Source of the DNA: Rhizobacter sp. Root1238
GTDB taxonomy: Bacteria > Pseudomonadota > Gammaproteobacteria > Burkholderiales > Burkholderiaceae_C
NCBI RefSeq assembly: GCF_001425825.1
Contig: NZ_LMDM01000049.1
Location: forward strand, 62,001-126,000
DNA: 64,000 nt
Direction: 5' to 3'
The position numbers and the translations under genes were made by a program. This document shows positions 7,781 through 15,856 of this stretch, in pieces. How positions within the stretch are numbered: the stretch's first letter is position 1; every line of letters begins with the position of its first letter. The notes beneath the pieces are model-generated. The model saw only the letters and a list, made by a program, of their open reading frames with translations. It was not told where the DNA came from and did not search any database.

Positions 7781-8278
7781 GTGATCTGGACCAAAACTGA
7801 CGCGGGACGCATCGAGATGACGGCCCGCACGCGCGTCAAGGAAAGGGCGCAGCGCAACCTGCTGCTGCTGATCGACGGCGCGAAGTCCGAGGAGATGCTG
7901 CTCGCCAACGTGGTCGGCGTGACGATCGAGGATTTCCGCGCGCTCGAGGCGCTGGGCCTGATCGCGCCGGTGTCGGGCAGCGGCAGTTCGCGGCTCCATG
8001 CGCCGGCGGCAGCGGCCCCGGCAGCCGCACCGGCGGCGCCGGGCGTCGGCACCCCGGTCGACCCGGGTGAGCTCGACTACGCGAAGTTCACTGCCACGCT
8101 GACGCAGATGATCTCCAGCGAGCTCGGCCTGCGCGGCTTCACGCTGACGCTGGCGGTCGAGAAGGCCAGCACGATCGAGGAACTGCGCGACGTCGCCGAC
8201 CGCACGATCGAGCAGATCCGCTCGCGCAAGGGCGAGCCGGCGGCGCACAAGGCGCGCCGCCTGCTGTACGGCGGCTGA
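7781..8278 (+). CDS. Conserved protein of unknown function
   Basis: 165 residues if started at the GTG at 7781, which has GGGAGA seven bases upstream; an ATG at 7817 is the alternative. The N-terminal half (LVKERAQ-like text, LLLLIDGAKSEEMLLANVV) resembles a short conserved region I associate with betaproteobacterial hypothetical proteins, with EALGLIAPV after it. An Ala/Pro-rich linker spans about residues 70-90. A helical C-terminal half follows (FTATLTQMISSELGLRGFTLTLAVEK). There is no signal peptide and no membrane segment, so it is probably cytosolic. I do not recognise a function. A membrane-protein gene follows almost immediately. Confidence 0.7.
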   Translation: MIWTKTDAGRIEMTARTRVKERAQRNLLLLIDGAKSEEMLLANVVGVTIEDFRALEALGLIAPVSGSGSSRLHAPAAAAPAAAPAAPGVGTPVDPGELDYAKFTATLTQMISSELGLRGFTLTLAVEKASTIEELRDVADRTIEQIRSRKGEPAAHKARRLLYGG

Positions 8279-8348
8279 GCTGGCGCAAGACCCGGCGCGC
8301 CCGCTGTGGCGCAGGATTCTGCGGCCGTTCTGGCGGCTGCTGCGTGCC

Positions 8349-8828
8349 GTGCTGCTGGTGGTCGCGGCGGCTGTGCTGTTCATCGAGGAGTGGGGCTGGC
8401 GCCCGTTGACGGCCTTCGTCGCGCGGCTCGCGAAGTGGCCGCCGCTCGCGCGCTTCGAGGCGCTGGTGCGCAGCGCGCCGCCGCGCATCGCGCTGCTGCT
8501 GTTCCTGGCACCGGCCGTCGCGCTGTTTCCGATCAAGCTGCTGGCGCTGTGGGTCATCCACCGTGGCCACGCGCTGCTCGGCATCACGGTGATCGTCGTG
8601 GCCAAGCTGCTCGGCACCGCGATCGTCGGCCGGTTGTTCATCCTGACCGAGTCGCAGCTGATGCGCTTCGCATGGTTCGCGCGAGCACTGCTGTGGTGGC
8701 GGGCGACCCGGCAGCGCGTGATGGACGCGCTGCGCCGCTCGGCCGCGTGGCGGGGCGCGCGCCGGCTGAAGACGCGTTGGCGGGCCTGGCGCCGGCGCTT
8801 TCGCGGCCTGGACGAGCAGGACGGCTGA
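8349..8828 (+). CDS. Conserved integral membrane protein, function unknown
   Basis: A protein of at least 159 residues with two or three membrane segments (VLLVVAAAVLFIEEWGW; IALLLFLAPAVALFPIKLLAL; GHALLGITVIVVAKLLGTAI) and a strongly basic Arg/Trp-rich C-terminal tail. The GTG at 8349 is the first standard start, but the frame stays open upstream and would encode a basic segment (RPLWRRILRPFWRLLRA) just before the first membrane helix. That suggests the true start is earlier, perhaps the CTG at 8280, two bases after the previous stop. It lies between an unassigned gene and rsmE on the same strand. No function can be given. Confidence 0.7.
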   Translation: MLLVVAAAVLFIEEWGWRPLTAFVARLAKWPPLARFEALVRSAPPRIALLLFLAPAVALFPIKLLALWVIHRGHALLGITVIVVAKLLGTAIVGRLFILTESQLMRFAWFARALLWWRATRQRVMDALRRSAAWRGARRLKTRWRAWRRRFRGLDEQDG

Positions 8829-8842
8829 GGCAAACTCGCGCC

Positions 8843-9562
8843 ATGCCTCCTCGTTTCCATGTGGCCGCGCCGATGCAGGCCGGCCTTGAATTGAGCCTCC
8901 CCCCCGGCGCCGCGCGCCATGTGCAGGTGCTGCGCCTGCAGCCCGGCGATCCGCTGACGCTGTTCAACGGCGACGGCGGCGAGTGGCAGGCCGAGGTCGT
9001 CCGGATGGGCCGCAGCGAGGTCGGCGTGCGCTTGAACGCGTACGTGGCGATCGACCGCGAACTGCCGATCCAGGTGACGCTCGCGCTCGGCATGCCGGCC
9101 AACGAGCGCATGGACGCGCTGGTCGAGAAGGCGACCGAGCTCGGCGTCGCGGCGATCCAGCCGCTGATGACCGAGCGCTCGGTGCTGCGGCTGAGCGGCG
9201 AGCGGGCCGACAAGAAGCAGGCGCACTGGCAGGGCGTCGCGGCCGCGGCCAGCGAGCAGTGCGGGCGCACGCGCGTGCCGGTGATCGCGCCGGTGCGCGG
9301 CCTCGCCGAGTGGCTCCGCGGCCTGCCGCCCGCGGCCGGCCGCCGTTTCGTGCTGAGCCTGCGCACGCCCGAGCCGTTGCAGGCCGAGGCCGGCGGGGCG
9401 CTGACCTTCCTGAGCGGCCCCGAGGGCGGGCTCAGCGAGGCCGAAGAGGCGGCAGCCGCCGCGGCCGGCTTCGTGCCGGCGAGCCTCGGCCCGCGCGTGC
9501 TGCGTGCCGACACCGCGCCGCTCGCGGTGCTGGCGCACCTCGGGCTGTCGAGCGGCGGCTGA
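8843..9562 (+). CDS. rsmE: 16S rRNA (uracil(1498)-N3)-methyltransferase
   Basis: 239 residues, the standard RsmE length. It methylates U1498 of 16S rRNA using S-adenosylmethionine. The N-terminal PUA-like domain begins MPPRFHV and includes HVQVLRLQPGDPLTLF. The SPOUT domain has ERMDALVEKATELGV, MTERSV, the SAM-knot motif FLSGPEGGLSEAEE near residue 190, and SLGPRVLRADTAPLAVLAHLG at the end. All are diagnostic of RsmE. The ATG at 8843 was chosen because the family starts here. It is 14 bases downstream of the membrane-protein gene. Confidence 0.95.
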   Translation: MPPRFHVAAPMQAGLELSLPPGAARHVQVLRLQPGDPLTLFNGDGGEWQAEVVRMGRSEVGVRLNAYVAIDRELPIQVTLALGMPANERMDALVEKATELGVAAIQPLMTERSVLRLSGERADKKQAHWQGVAAAASEQCGRTRVPVIAPVRGLAEWLRGLPPAAGRRFVLSLRTPEPLQAEAGGALTFLSGPEGGLSEAEEAAAAAAGFVPASLGPRVLRADTAPLAVLAHLGLSSGG

Positions 9563-9650
9563 CGCGGGTCGATGCTGCGGGTGGCCGAGCGGTCTTGTGG
9601 CCGACACGAGGCGCGCCCACAATCGCGGTTCCCACTCCAAGGAGCACCTC

Positions 9651-10076
9651 ATGGGACTGCTGGATTCCGTGGTCGGCATGGTGACCGGCCAGAGTGACCC
9701 GACGGGCCAGGGCGGCGGCAACCACGCGGCGCTGATCGCCGCGGTGGTGTCGATGCTGAACGCGAACGGCTCGGGCGGCGGGCTCAACGACCTGATCTCG
9801 CGCTTCGAGCAGGGCGGCCTCGGCTCGGTGATCGGCTCGTGGGTGTCGACCGGGCACAACCTGCCGATCTCGGCCGAGCAGCTGCAGAGCGTGCTCGGTT
9901 CGGGCCAGCTCGCGCAGATCGCCGAGCAGCTCGGGCTGTCGCACGGCGAGGCGGCCACGCAGCTGTCGCAGGTACTGCCGCAGGTGGTCGATCACCTGAC
10001 GCCGAACGGGCAGCTGCCCGCGGGCGGCGAAGGCGGTGACATCGGGAGCCTCATCGGCAGCTTGCTGCGCCGCTGA
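9651..10076 (+). CDS. YidB/DUF937 family protein
   Basis: 141 residues beginning MGLLDSVVGMVTGQ, the typical start of YidB-like DUF937 proteins. Glycine-rich loops are followed by GGLGSVIGSWVSTGHNLPIS, LGSGQLAQIAEQLGLS and QVLPQVVDHLTPNGQLPAG, the conserved DUF937 core in which helices are linked by short Gly/Asn turns. No signal peptide is evident. The family's role is not established. The ATG follows AAGGAGCACC, a good ribosome site. A strong hairpin terminator follows the stop by two bases. Confidence 0.85.
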   Translation: MGLLDSVVGMVTGQSDPTGQGGGNHAALIAAVVSMLNANGSGGGLNDLISRFEQGGLGSVIGSWVSTGHNLPISAEQLQSVLGSGQLAQIAEQLGLSHGEAATQLSQVLPQVVDHLTPNGQLPAGGEGGDIGSLIGSLLRR

Positions 10077-10078
10077 TC

Positions 10079-10106
10079 CGTCGCCCGGATGCCGATCCGG
10101 GCGACG
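10079..10106. terminator. Bidirectional hairpin between convergent genes
   Basis: CGTCGCCCGGAT (10079-10090), loop GCCG, and ATCCGGGCGACG (10095-10106) form a perfect 12-bp stem that fills the gap between the stop of the YidB-like gene and the stop of the methyltransferase on the other strand. There is no T-run, so this is a strong stem without the classical tail. Confidence 0.7.
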
Positions 10107-11351
10107 TCAGCGCGCCGAGCCGGCCACCAGGTCGAAGCGGAACAGCCGGCACTCGATCGGGCCGTTCCACATCGGCACACGCTTCGATTCCTTCAGGCGC
10201 ATCGCGCCGGGCAGCTTCATGTCCGGGCTCAGCACATAGGCGGTCCAGCCGCCGTCGTGCTGCGTGTACGCGCGCTTCCAGTGCGCCGACAGGCGCGGGA
10301 AGAAGTCGGCGGCCAGCGCCTTGTTGTCGCCGTCCGGCTCGTCGCGCGACGGCGCCGACGCGCGTGCCTTGCCGGCCACCTCGATGCGCTCGCCATACGG
10401 CGGGTTGATCATCAGCGTGCCGGGCAGGCCGGCCGGCAGCGCCGGCGCCGGTCGCTCCAGCGCATCGCCGCCGTTGAACTGGATCGCGTCCTCGACACCG
10501 GCGCGCTGCGCATTGCGGCGCGCGAAATCGACCATCCGGAACGACACGTCGCTGGCATGGATCGGCACCGCGCTCGCGTGGATGCGCGATTGCGCATGGC
10601 TCTTCACGCGCTGCCACTGCGCGCGCATCTCGGCATCGGCAAACGGCAACAGCCGCTCGAACGCGAAGCGCCGCTTCAGTCCGGGCGCGATGCCGCAGGC
10701 GATCTGCGCGGCCTCGATCGCGATGGTGCCGGAGCCGCAGCACGGGTCGTGCAGCGCACCGCCGGCCTCGGGCGTGCCGCGCCAGCCGGCCGCGGCCAGC
10801 ATCGCGGCGGCCAGCGTCTCCTTCAGCGGCGCATCGCCCTTGTCCTCGCGCCAGCCGCGCTTGAACAGCGGCTCGCCCGAGGTGTCGACGTACAGCGACG
10901 CACGCTCCTCGCCGACGTGCAGCAGCAGCGGCAGGTCGGGGTGGCGGGTGTCGACGCTCGGGCGCGTGCCGGTGGCCTCGCGCAGCTGGTCGCAGACCGC
11001 GTCCTTGATGCGCAGCGCGGCGAAGTTCAGGCTGCGCAGCGGGCTGCGGTGCGCGGTGGTGTCGACGCGCAGCGTGTGCTCCGGCGTGATCCATTGCTGC
11101 CAGTCGACGCCGCGGGCGAGCTCGTACAGGTCGTGCTCGTCGCGGTACGGCCCTTCGGCCACCTCGGCCAGCACGCGCTGCGCGAGCCGGCACTCGAGGT
11201 TCAGCGTCATCACGTCGAGCGGGTCGCCGTCGAGCGCGACGCCGCCGCGGCCGGCATGCACCTTGGCGGTCGGCAGGATGCGCAGCACCTCTTCTTCAAG
11301 AAGCGCTTCGACGCCCGCGGCGCAGGGCAGGAACAGGGGAAGAGCGCACAT
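10107..11351 (-). CDS. THUMP-domain rRNA (guanine-N2)-methyltransferase, RlmL-like
   Basis: 414 residues, matching the N-terminal methyltransferase half of E. coli RlmL. A THUMP RNA-binding region covers about residues 45-155. The SAM site DPCCGSGT is at 202-209 and the catalytic NPPYGER motif at 316-322, typical of N2-guanine methyltransferases. It would methylate a guanine of 23S rRNA (G2445 in E. coli). The C-terminal RlmK half is absent, as in other betaproteobacterial forms. Its ATG is 11 bases after the rpoN stop, so it is the last gene of the long minus-strand run argS to rlmL. Confidence 0.88.
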   Translation of the reverse strand: MCALPLFLPCAAGVEALLEEEVLRILPTAKVHAGRGGVALDGDPLDVMTLNLECRLAQRVLAEVAEGPYRDEHDLYELARGVDWQQWITPEHTLRVDTTAHRSPLRSLNFAALRIKDAVCDQLREATGTRPSVDTRHPDLPLLLHVGEERASLYVDTSGEPLFKRGWREDKGDAPLKETLAAAMLAAAGWRGTPEAGGALHDPCCGSGTIAIEAAQIACGIAPGLKRRFAFERLLPFADAEMRAQWQRVKSHAQSRIHASAVPIHASDVSFRMVDFARRNAQRAGVEDAIQFNGGDALERPAPALPAGLPGTLMINPPYGERIEVAGKARASAPSRDEPDGDNKALAADFFPRLSAHWKRAYTQHDGGWTAYVLSPDMKLPGAMRLKESKRVPMWNGPIECRLFRFDLVAGSAR

Positions 11352-11362
11352 CGGAGTTCAGT

Positions 11363-12889
11363 TCAAAGGGATTTGCGCAGGTTCGCCGGCGCGATCTTCA
11401 GCGCTTCGCGGTACTTGGCCACCGTGCGCCGCGCGACCTGGATGCCCTGCTCTTCGAGCATGTGGCTCAGCTGGCTGTCCGACAGCGGCTTGACCGGGTC
11501 CTCGGCACTCACCAGCTGCTTGATCAGCGCGCGCACCGCGGTGCTCGACGCGTTGCCGCCGGCCTCGGTGTTCAGCGACGACCCGAAGAAGTACTTCAGC
11601 TCGAAGGTGCCGAACATCGTGGCCATGTACTTGGCCGTCGTCACGCGCGAGATGGTCGACTCGTGCAGGCCCAGCTCGTCGGCGATCTCGCGCAGCACCA
11701 GCGGCTTCATCGCGATCTCGCCGTGCGTGAAGAAGCTCTTCTGCCGCTCGACGATGGCCTGCGACACGCGCTGGATGGTGTCGAAGCGCTGCTGGATGTT
11801 CTTCATGAACCAGCGCGCTTCCTGCAGCCGCGAGCTCAGCGCGCTGCCGCCGCCGGCCCCGCGGCCCTGGCGGATCGCCTGCGCGTAGAGGTCGTTGATG
11901 CGCAGCTTGGGCATCACGTCGGGGTTCAGCACGACCTTCCAGTTGCGGCCCGATTTCTGCACGATCACGTCGGGCACGATGATGTTGGCTTCGGCGCGCG
12001 CGAACGGGCGGCCCGGCTTCGGCTCCAGCGCGACGATCAGCGTCTGCGCTTCCTTGATCAGCTCCTCGTCGGCGCCGGTCGCCGCCATCAGCTTCTTCAT
12101 GTCGCGGCGCGCCAGCAGGTCGAGGTGCTGCTTGCAGATGATGATCGCGATCATCTGCGCCTCGCAGCGCTCCTGCGCACGCAGCTGCAGCGTCAGGCAT
12201 TCGCCGAGGTTGCGGGCGCCGACGCCCAGCGGCTCCATGTTCTGCAGCCACTTCAGCGCGCACTGCAGGCGCTCGAGGATCTCTTCCTGCTGCTCGGGGT
12301 CGGCGGCCAGTTCGGTGGCGATCTCTTCGAGCGGGTCGGCCAGGTAGCCGTCGTCGTCCAGCGACTCGATCAGCACGGTGATCGCCGCGGCGTCCTCGGC
12401 GCTCACGCGCATGCCGAGCAGCTGCTCGCGCAGGTGTTCCTGCAGGCTGGGGGCCTGCGGGTTGCGGTCCTGGCCGTCGAAGTCGTCGTCGGCATTGCTG
12501 CCGCTGCCGGCGGCGCTGGGCGTTTCGCGGATGCCGTCGAAATCGTCGCGCTCGGTGCCGTTCTCCCAGTCCTCGCGCTCGGTCGCGCCGAACTCGGCAC
12601 TGTCGACGCCGGCGGCTTCGTCGGGCGCGCTGTCGGCCGAGCTTTCGCTGGCCGAGCTGCTCTCGGTCTCGCGCTCGGCATTGCGCTCCGACACCGTCAG
12701 GCGCTCGACCATCGGCTCGGTCGCGCCGGCTTCTTCCTGCTCGGCTTCGAGGAAGGGGTTCTGCTCCAGCATCTGCTCGACTTCCTGGTGGAGTTCGAGC
12801 GTGGACAGCTGCAGCAGCCGGATCGACTGCTGCAGCTGCGGCGTCAAGGCCAGGTGCTGCGACAGGCGGACCTGAAGGGAGGGCTTCAT
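11363..12889 (-). CDS. rpoN: RNA polymerase sigma-54 factor
   Basis: 508 residues with all RpoN regions. Region I is Gln/Leu-rich (PSLQVRLSQHLALTPQLQQSIRLLQLS-type text); region II is acidic (about 60-150); the core-binding domain follows. The C-terminal RpoN box ARRTVAKYR is at 486-494. It directs RNA polymerase to -24/-12 promoters that need enhancer-binding activators. It lies 12 bases downstream of lptB, the usual proteobacterial neighbourhood. The linker between regions I and III is unusually long and Ser/Ala/Asp-rich, but nothing essential is missing. Confidence 0.97.
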   Translation of the reverse strand: MKPSLQVRLSQHLALTPQLQQSIRLLQLSTLELHQEVEQMLEQNPFLEAEQEEAGATEPMVERLTVSERNAERETESSSASESSADSAPDEAAGVDSAEFGATEREDWENGTERDDFDGIRETPSAAGSGSNADDDFDGQDRNPQAPSLQEHLREQLLGMRVSAEDAAAITVLIESLDDDGYLADPLEEIATELAADPEQQEEILERLQCALKWLQNMEPLGVGARNLGECLTLQLRAQERCEAQMIAIIICKQHLDLLARRDMKKLMAATGADEELIKEAQTLIVALEPKPGRPFARAEANIIVPDVIVQKSGRNWKVVLNPDVMPKLRINDLYAQAIRQGRGAGGGSALSSRLQEARWFMKNIQQRFDTIQRVSQAIVERQKSFFTHGEIAMKPLVLREIADELGLHESTISRVTTAKYMATMFGTFELKYFFGSSLNTEAGGNASSTAVRALIKQLVSAEDPVKPLSDSQLSHMLEEQGIQVARRTVAKYREALKIAPANLRKSL

Positions 12890-12901
12890 GTCGTCAGCCC
12901 C

Positions 12902-13684
12902 TTACATGCGGAAGTGTTCGCCGAGGTAGACCTTTCGCACATCGGCGTTGTCGACGATCTCGGCCGGCGTGCCCTCGGTGAGCACGCGCCCCTCGCTGAT
13001 GATGTAGGCGCGATCGCAGATGCCCAGCGTTTCGCGCACGTTGTGGTCGGTGATCAGCACACCGATGCCACGGCTCTTCAGGAATCCGATGATGCGCTGG
13101 ATCTCGATCACCGCGATCGGGTCGACGCCGGCGAACGGCTCGTCCAGCAGGATGAAGCGCGGCTGCGTGGCCAGCGCCCGGGCGATCTCGACGCGCCGGC
13201 GCTCGCCGCCCGACAGCGCCGGTGCCGGGCTGTCGCGCAGTTTCTCGATGCTCAGGTCGTTCAGCAGGTCGCCGAGCAGCTTGTCGACGGTGGCTTTCGG
13301 CAACTCCTTGCCGTCGGGGCCGCGCTGCAGCTCGAGCACCGCGCGGATGTTCTCCTCGACGGTCAGCTTGCGGAAGATCGAGGCTTCCTGCGGCAGGTAG
13401 CTCAGGCCGAGGCGCGAGCGCTGGTGGATCGGCAGGCGCTCGACGCGCTGGCCGTCGATCAGGATCTGGCCGTCGTCGGCGCGGACCAGGCCGACGATCA
13501 TGTAGAAACTGGTGGTCTTGCCGGCGCCGTTCGGTCCGAGCAGTCCGACGACCTCGCCGCTGCGCACCGACAGCCGCACGTCCTTGACCACCTTGCGGGC
13601 GCCGTAGGTCTTCTGCAGGCCGATGGCTTCGAGCCGGCTGGCGTCGGACGGCATCGCGGAAGGAGAGACCGGCACGGCGCTCAA
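12902..13684 (-). CDS. lptB: LPS export ABC transporter ATP-binding protein
   Basis: 260 residues if started at the TTG at 13684. This start is favoured because GGGAG lies seven bases upstream, whereas the internal ATG at 13654 has no ribosome site. Walker A GPNGAGKT is at about residues 50-57, signature LSGGE at 156-160, and Walker B FILLDE at 176-181. LptB powers the LptFG membrane complex that pulls lipopolysaccharide from the inner membrane onto the LptA bridge. The start overlaps the lptA stop by 4 bases (TTGA). lptC is not next to lptA, unlike in many relatives. Confidence 0.95.
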   Translation of the reverse strand: MSAVPVSPSAMPSDASRLEAIGLQKTYGARKVVKDVRLSVRSGEVVGLLGPNGAGKTTSFYMIVGLVRADDGQILIDGQRVERLPIHQRSRLGLSYLPQEASIFRKLTVEENIRAVLELQRGPDGKELPKATVDKLLGDLLNDLSIEKLRDSPAPALSGGERRRVEIARALATQPRFILLDEPFAGVDPIAVIEIQRIIGFLKSRGIGVLITDHNVRETLGICDRAYIISEGRVLTEGTPAEIVDNADVRKVYLGEHFRM

Positions 13685-14328
13685 CGGCGTGCTCCCGGCG
13701 CGGGTTGCGCTGCGGGCTGCGAGGCGGCTTGCGATGCCGCTTCGGCGGCGGCCGGCGTGCCTTCCTTCGGCGTGAACACGTAGCGCACGCGGCCGGTCGG
13801 GTTGGCCGGGGTCACCGCGGCACTGCCGCCGGCCACGGTGAACAGCTCGGCCGTGCCGTCGTAGGTGATCAGCGCGCCGGTCACCTCGTCGGCCACCGCG
13901 GTGCCGCGCAGGCGCCGCACCGAGGCCTTGTTGACGAAGCGGATGGTGTCGAGCTTGCTGTCGAATTCGAGGCGCTCCGCCTCGCCTTCGACGAATTCGT
14001 TCACGCCTTCGCGCTTCTGGCGGAAGCTGGCCGGCTGGGTCGGCGTGCCGACCGCGATGGCGGACTGGTAGCCGTCTGCGCTTTCGCGCACCTCGATGCG
14101 CGCCGCCTTGATCAGCATCGTGCCCTTGCTGACGACGACATTGCCGTTGAAGACCACCAGCTGGTTGATCAGGTCGACCTTGCCGGGCTGGTCGGATTCG
14201 ACTTCCATCTTCTTCAGCCGGTCGGCCCGTTCGGCCTGGACCGGCAGCGCCGCGGCAAGCAGGCAGCCGGCGGCGACAAGCGCCAGGCGGCAGCGGAACA
14301 ACGAGGAGGTGTAGGTAAGTGGAGTCAT
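13681..14328 (-). CDS. lptA: Lipopolysaccharide transport periplasmic protein LptA
   Basis: 215 residues from the ATG at 14328 (MTPLTYTS). A cleavable signal peptide ends near ALPVQA-ER. The OstA-like beta-jellyroll follows: LINQLVVFNGNVVVSKGTMLIKA, then a run of beta repeats through VRRLRGTAVADEVTGALITYDG. The C-terminus is an Ala/Gln/Pro-rich tail. LptA forms the periplasmic bridge that carries LPS to LptDE. The gene overlaps lptB by 4 bases. An 11-bp inverted repeat lies directly upstream of the start codon, and dsbA, not lptC, precedes it. Confidence 0.92.
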   Translation of the reverse strand: MTPLTYTSSLFRCRLALVAAGCLLAAALPVQAERADRLKKMEVESDQPGKVDLINQLVVFNGNVVVSKGTMLIKAARIEVRESADGYQSAIAVGTPTQPASFRQKREGVNEFVEGEAERLEFDSKLDTIRFVNKASVRRLRGTAVADEVTGALITYDGTAELFTVAGGSAAVTPANPTGRVRYVFTPKEGTPAAAEAASQAASQPAAQPAPGARR

Positions 14329-14330
14329 TG

Positions 14331-14373
14331 CGGCATGAAACTTGCAGGCCATTCTAGCCACAGTTTCATGCCG
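14331..14373. promoter_or_regulatory. Inverted repeat flanking the presumed lptA promoter
   Basis: CGGCATGAAAC (14331-14341) and GTTTCATGCCG (14363-14373) are perfect 11-bp inverted arms 21 bases apart, ending three bases before the lptA start. On the minus strand a TAGAAT hexamer, a possible -10, lies between the arms. The arrangement could be an operator embracing the promoter or a leader hairpin that hides the start region. Confidence 0.5.
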
Positions 14374-14388
14374 TCGGGGTTACCAGAT

Positions 14389-14411
14389 GAAGTCGGCGTT
14401 GCACCGACTTC
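14389..14411 (-). terminator. Hairpin after dsbA
   Basis: GAAGTCGG (14389-14396) and CCGACTTC (14404-14411) form a perfect 8-bp stem with a 7-base loop, six bases after the dsbA stop on the minus strand. No T-run follows, so it is a weak terminator or an mRNA-stabilising stem separating dsbA from lptA. Confidence 0.5.
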
Positions 14412-14417
14412 GGGCGC

Positions 14418-15074
14418 TCAACCGCCGGCGCGGGACTTCTGGATCAGGAAGTCGGTGACCTGCAGCATGCGCTCGTTGGTGCCGGCCAGCGACCCCGACG
14501 TGAAGTAGCGGCCGTTGATGCCCAGGGCCGGCACGCCGTCGAGCTTGTAGCCTTCGGCCAGCTTGGCAGCCTGCTTGGTCTTGGTCTGCGTCGAGAACGA
14601 GTTGTACGCCTCGAGGAACTTGGCGCTGTCGATGCCGTTCTTGGCCATGAACGCAGCGATCTCGTCGGGCTTGTCGAGGCGGGCGTGCTCGTTGTGGATC
14701 GCGTAGAAGACCTTGCGGTGCATCGCCTCGACCTTGCCCATCGATTCGAGCGCGTAGAAGATCTTCTGGTGCGCGACGAAGGGCTCGTCGCGGAATGCCA
14801 CCGGCACGCGGCGGAACACCACATCGGCCGGCAGCTTCTTCTGCCAGGCGTCGAGTGCAGGCTCGAAGGCGTTGCAGTGCGGGCAGCCGTACCAGAAGAA
14901 TTCCACCACCTCGATCTTGCCCGGCGTGGCCGGCGACACCGGCTGGGCGAACTTGACGTAGTTGGTGCCTTCGACCGGGGCGGCGCCTTGTGCCAGGGCG
15001 CCGGTGCTGGTCGACAGGGCGAGGGTGCCCAGGCTTGCTCCAACCAACTGTGCCGAGAAATCGCGACGGTTCAT
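14418..15074 (-). CDS. dsbA: Thiol:disulfide interchange protein DsbA
   Basis: 218 residues from the ATG at 15074. The N-terminus MNRRDFSAQLVG has a twin-arginine pattern followed by a hydrophobic stretch and ALAQG, so export may use Tat. The thioredoxin-fold active site FFWYGCPHC has CPHC at residues 64-67, and the cis-proline segment GVPALGI is near the C-terminus. DsbA introduces disulfides into proteins folding in the periplasm. It sits between the SPOR protein and lptA in the minus-strand run. An open frame upstream of 15074 has no DsbA similarity. Confidence 0.95.
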   Translation of the reverse strand: MNRRDFSAQLVGASLGTLALSTSTGALAQGAAPVEGTNYVKFAQPVSPATPGKIEVVEFFWYGCPHCNAFEPALDAWQKKLPADVVFRRVPVAFRDEPFVAHQKIFYALESMGKVEAMHRKVFYAIHNEHARLDKPDEIAAFMAKNGIDSAKFLEAYNSFSTQTKTKQAAKLAEGYKLDGVPALGINGRYFTSGSLAGTNERMLQVTDFLIQKSRAGG

Positions 15075-15177
15075 GTTCAGTGTTCCAAAGTGGTAAGGGT
15101 CAACGACGAGCGGTGGAGTCGGTGTCGGATGCGAAAGTTCAGGGCCGTTGCCGAACCCCGGCCAGTTCTTCACTTCT

Positions 15178-15846
15178 TTACTTCTGCACGCGGACCAGCG
15201 CCGATTCCACGCCCACGCCATCCAGTTTTTCCTTCGCCAGGTCGGCGTCTTCCTTCTTGTCGTAGGGGCCGAGGCGCACCCGGAACATCGTGCGGCCGGC
15301 CTGCTCGCGTTCGGTGATCCTGGCCTGCAGGCCCATCATCGCCAATTTGGCGCGTTGCTGCTCGGCATCCTCGACGCGGCCGAAAGCGCCTGCCTGGACG
15401 AAGTAGCTCAACGCATCGGAGCCGGGTTTGGTGGACGTGACCACCGGCGGCGTGGCCGCGGCCGGTGCGGCCGTGGTGCTCGCGGCCCGGCCCTCGAGGA
15501 TGGCCGCCGGGTCGCGGCGCGAGGTGCTGGCGGCCGGCGTCGACACGACGGGCGGCGCGCCGGTCGGGACGGACGGCGGGAAGGCCGGTGCCGGCGCTGC
15601 CACGACGCCGCTGGCGGCCTGGCTGCCCGAGCGCACCGGCACCTTGCCCGACAGCGAGCCGTTCGGGTCCCAGTTCTTGTTCTTCTCGGCCTCGGCCGCG
15701 TCCTGTTCGGCCGTTCGCTGCGGCACCTTGTTGATGAAGGGCACCGGCACCTTCGCGATGTACAGCGCGACGCCCAGCGCAAGCGCCAGGCCGATCAGCA
15801 GGCCGATGATCAGCCCCAGGACAAAACCGCCACGTTGGCTTTTCAT
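15178..15846 (-). CDS. SPOR domain membrane protein (FtsN-like)
   Basis: 222 residues. A short cytosolic start (MKSQRGG) precedes one membrane helix at about 7-34 (LGLIIGLLIGLALALGVALY), then a Pro/Ala/Ser-rich periplasmic linker. A C-terminal SPOR domain covers about 147-222 (YFVQAGAFGRVEDAEQQRAKL, MFRVRLGPYDKKEDADLAK). SPOR domains bind peptidoglycan with stripped side chains at the division septum, and the layout matches FtsN-like proteins. It begins 10 bases after argS, a gene pair I know from other betaproteobacteria. Division role is inferred from the domain. Confidence 0.9.
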   Translation of the reverse strand: MKSQRGGFVLGLIIGLLIGLALALGVALYIAKVPVPFINKVPQRTAEQDAAEAEKNKNWDPNGSLSGKVPVRSGSQAASGVVAAPAPAFPPSVPTGAPPVVSTPAASTSRRDPAAILEGRAASTTAAPAAATPPVVTSTKPGSDALSYFVQAGAFGRVEDAEQQRAKLAMMGLQARITEREQAGRTMFRVRLGPYDKKEDADLAKEKLDGVGVESALVRVQK

Positions 15847-15856
15847 GCGTTCTCCA

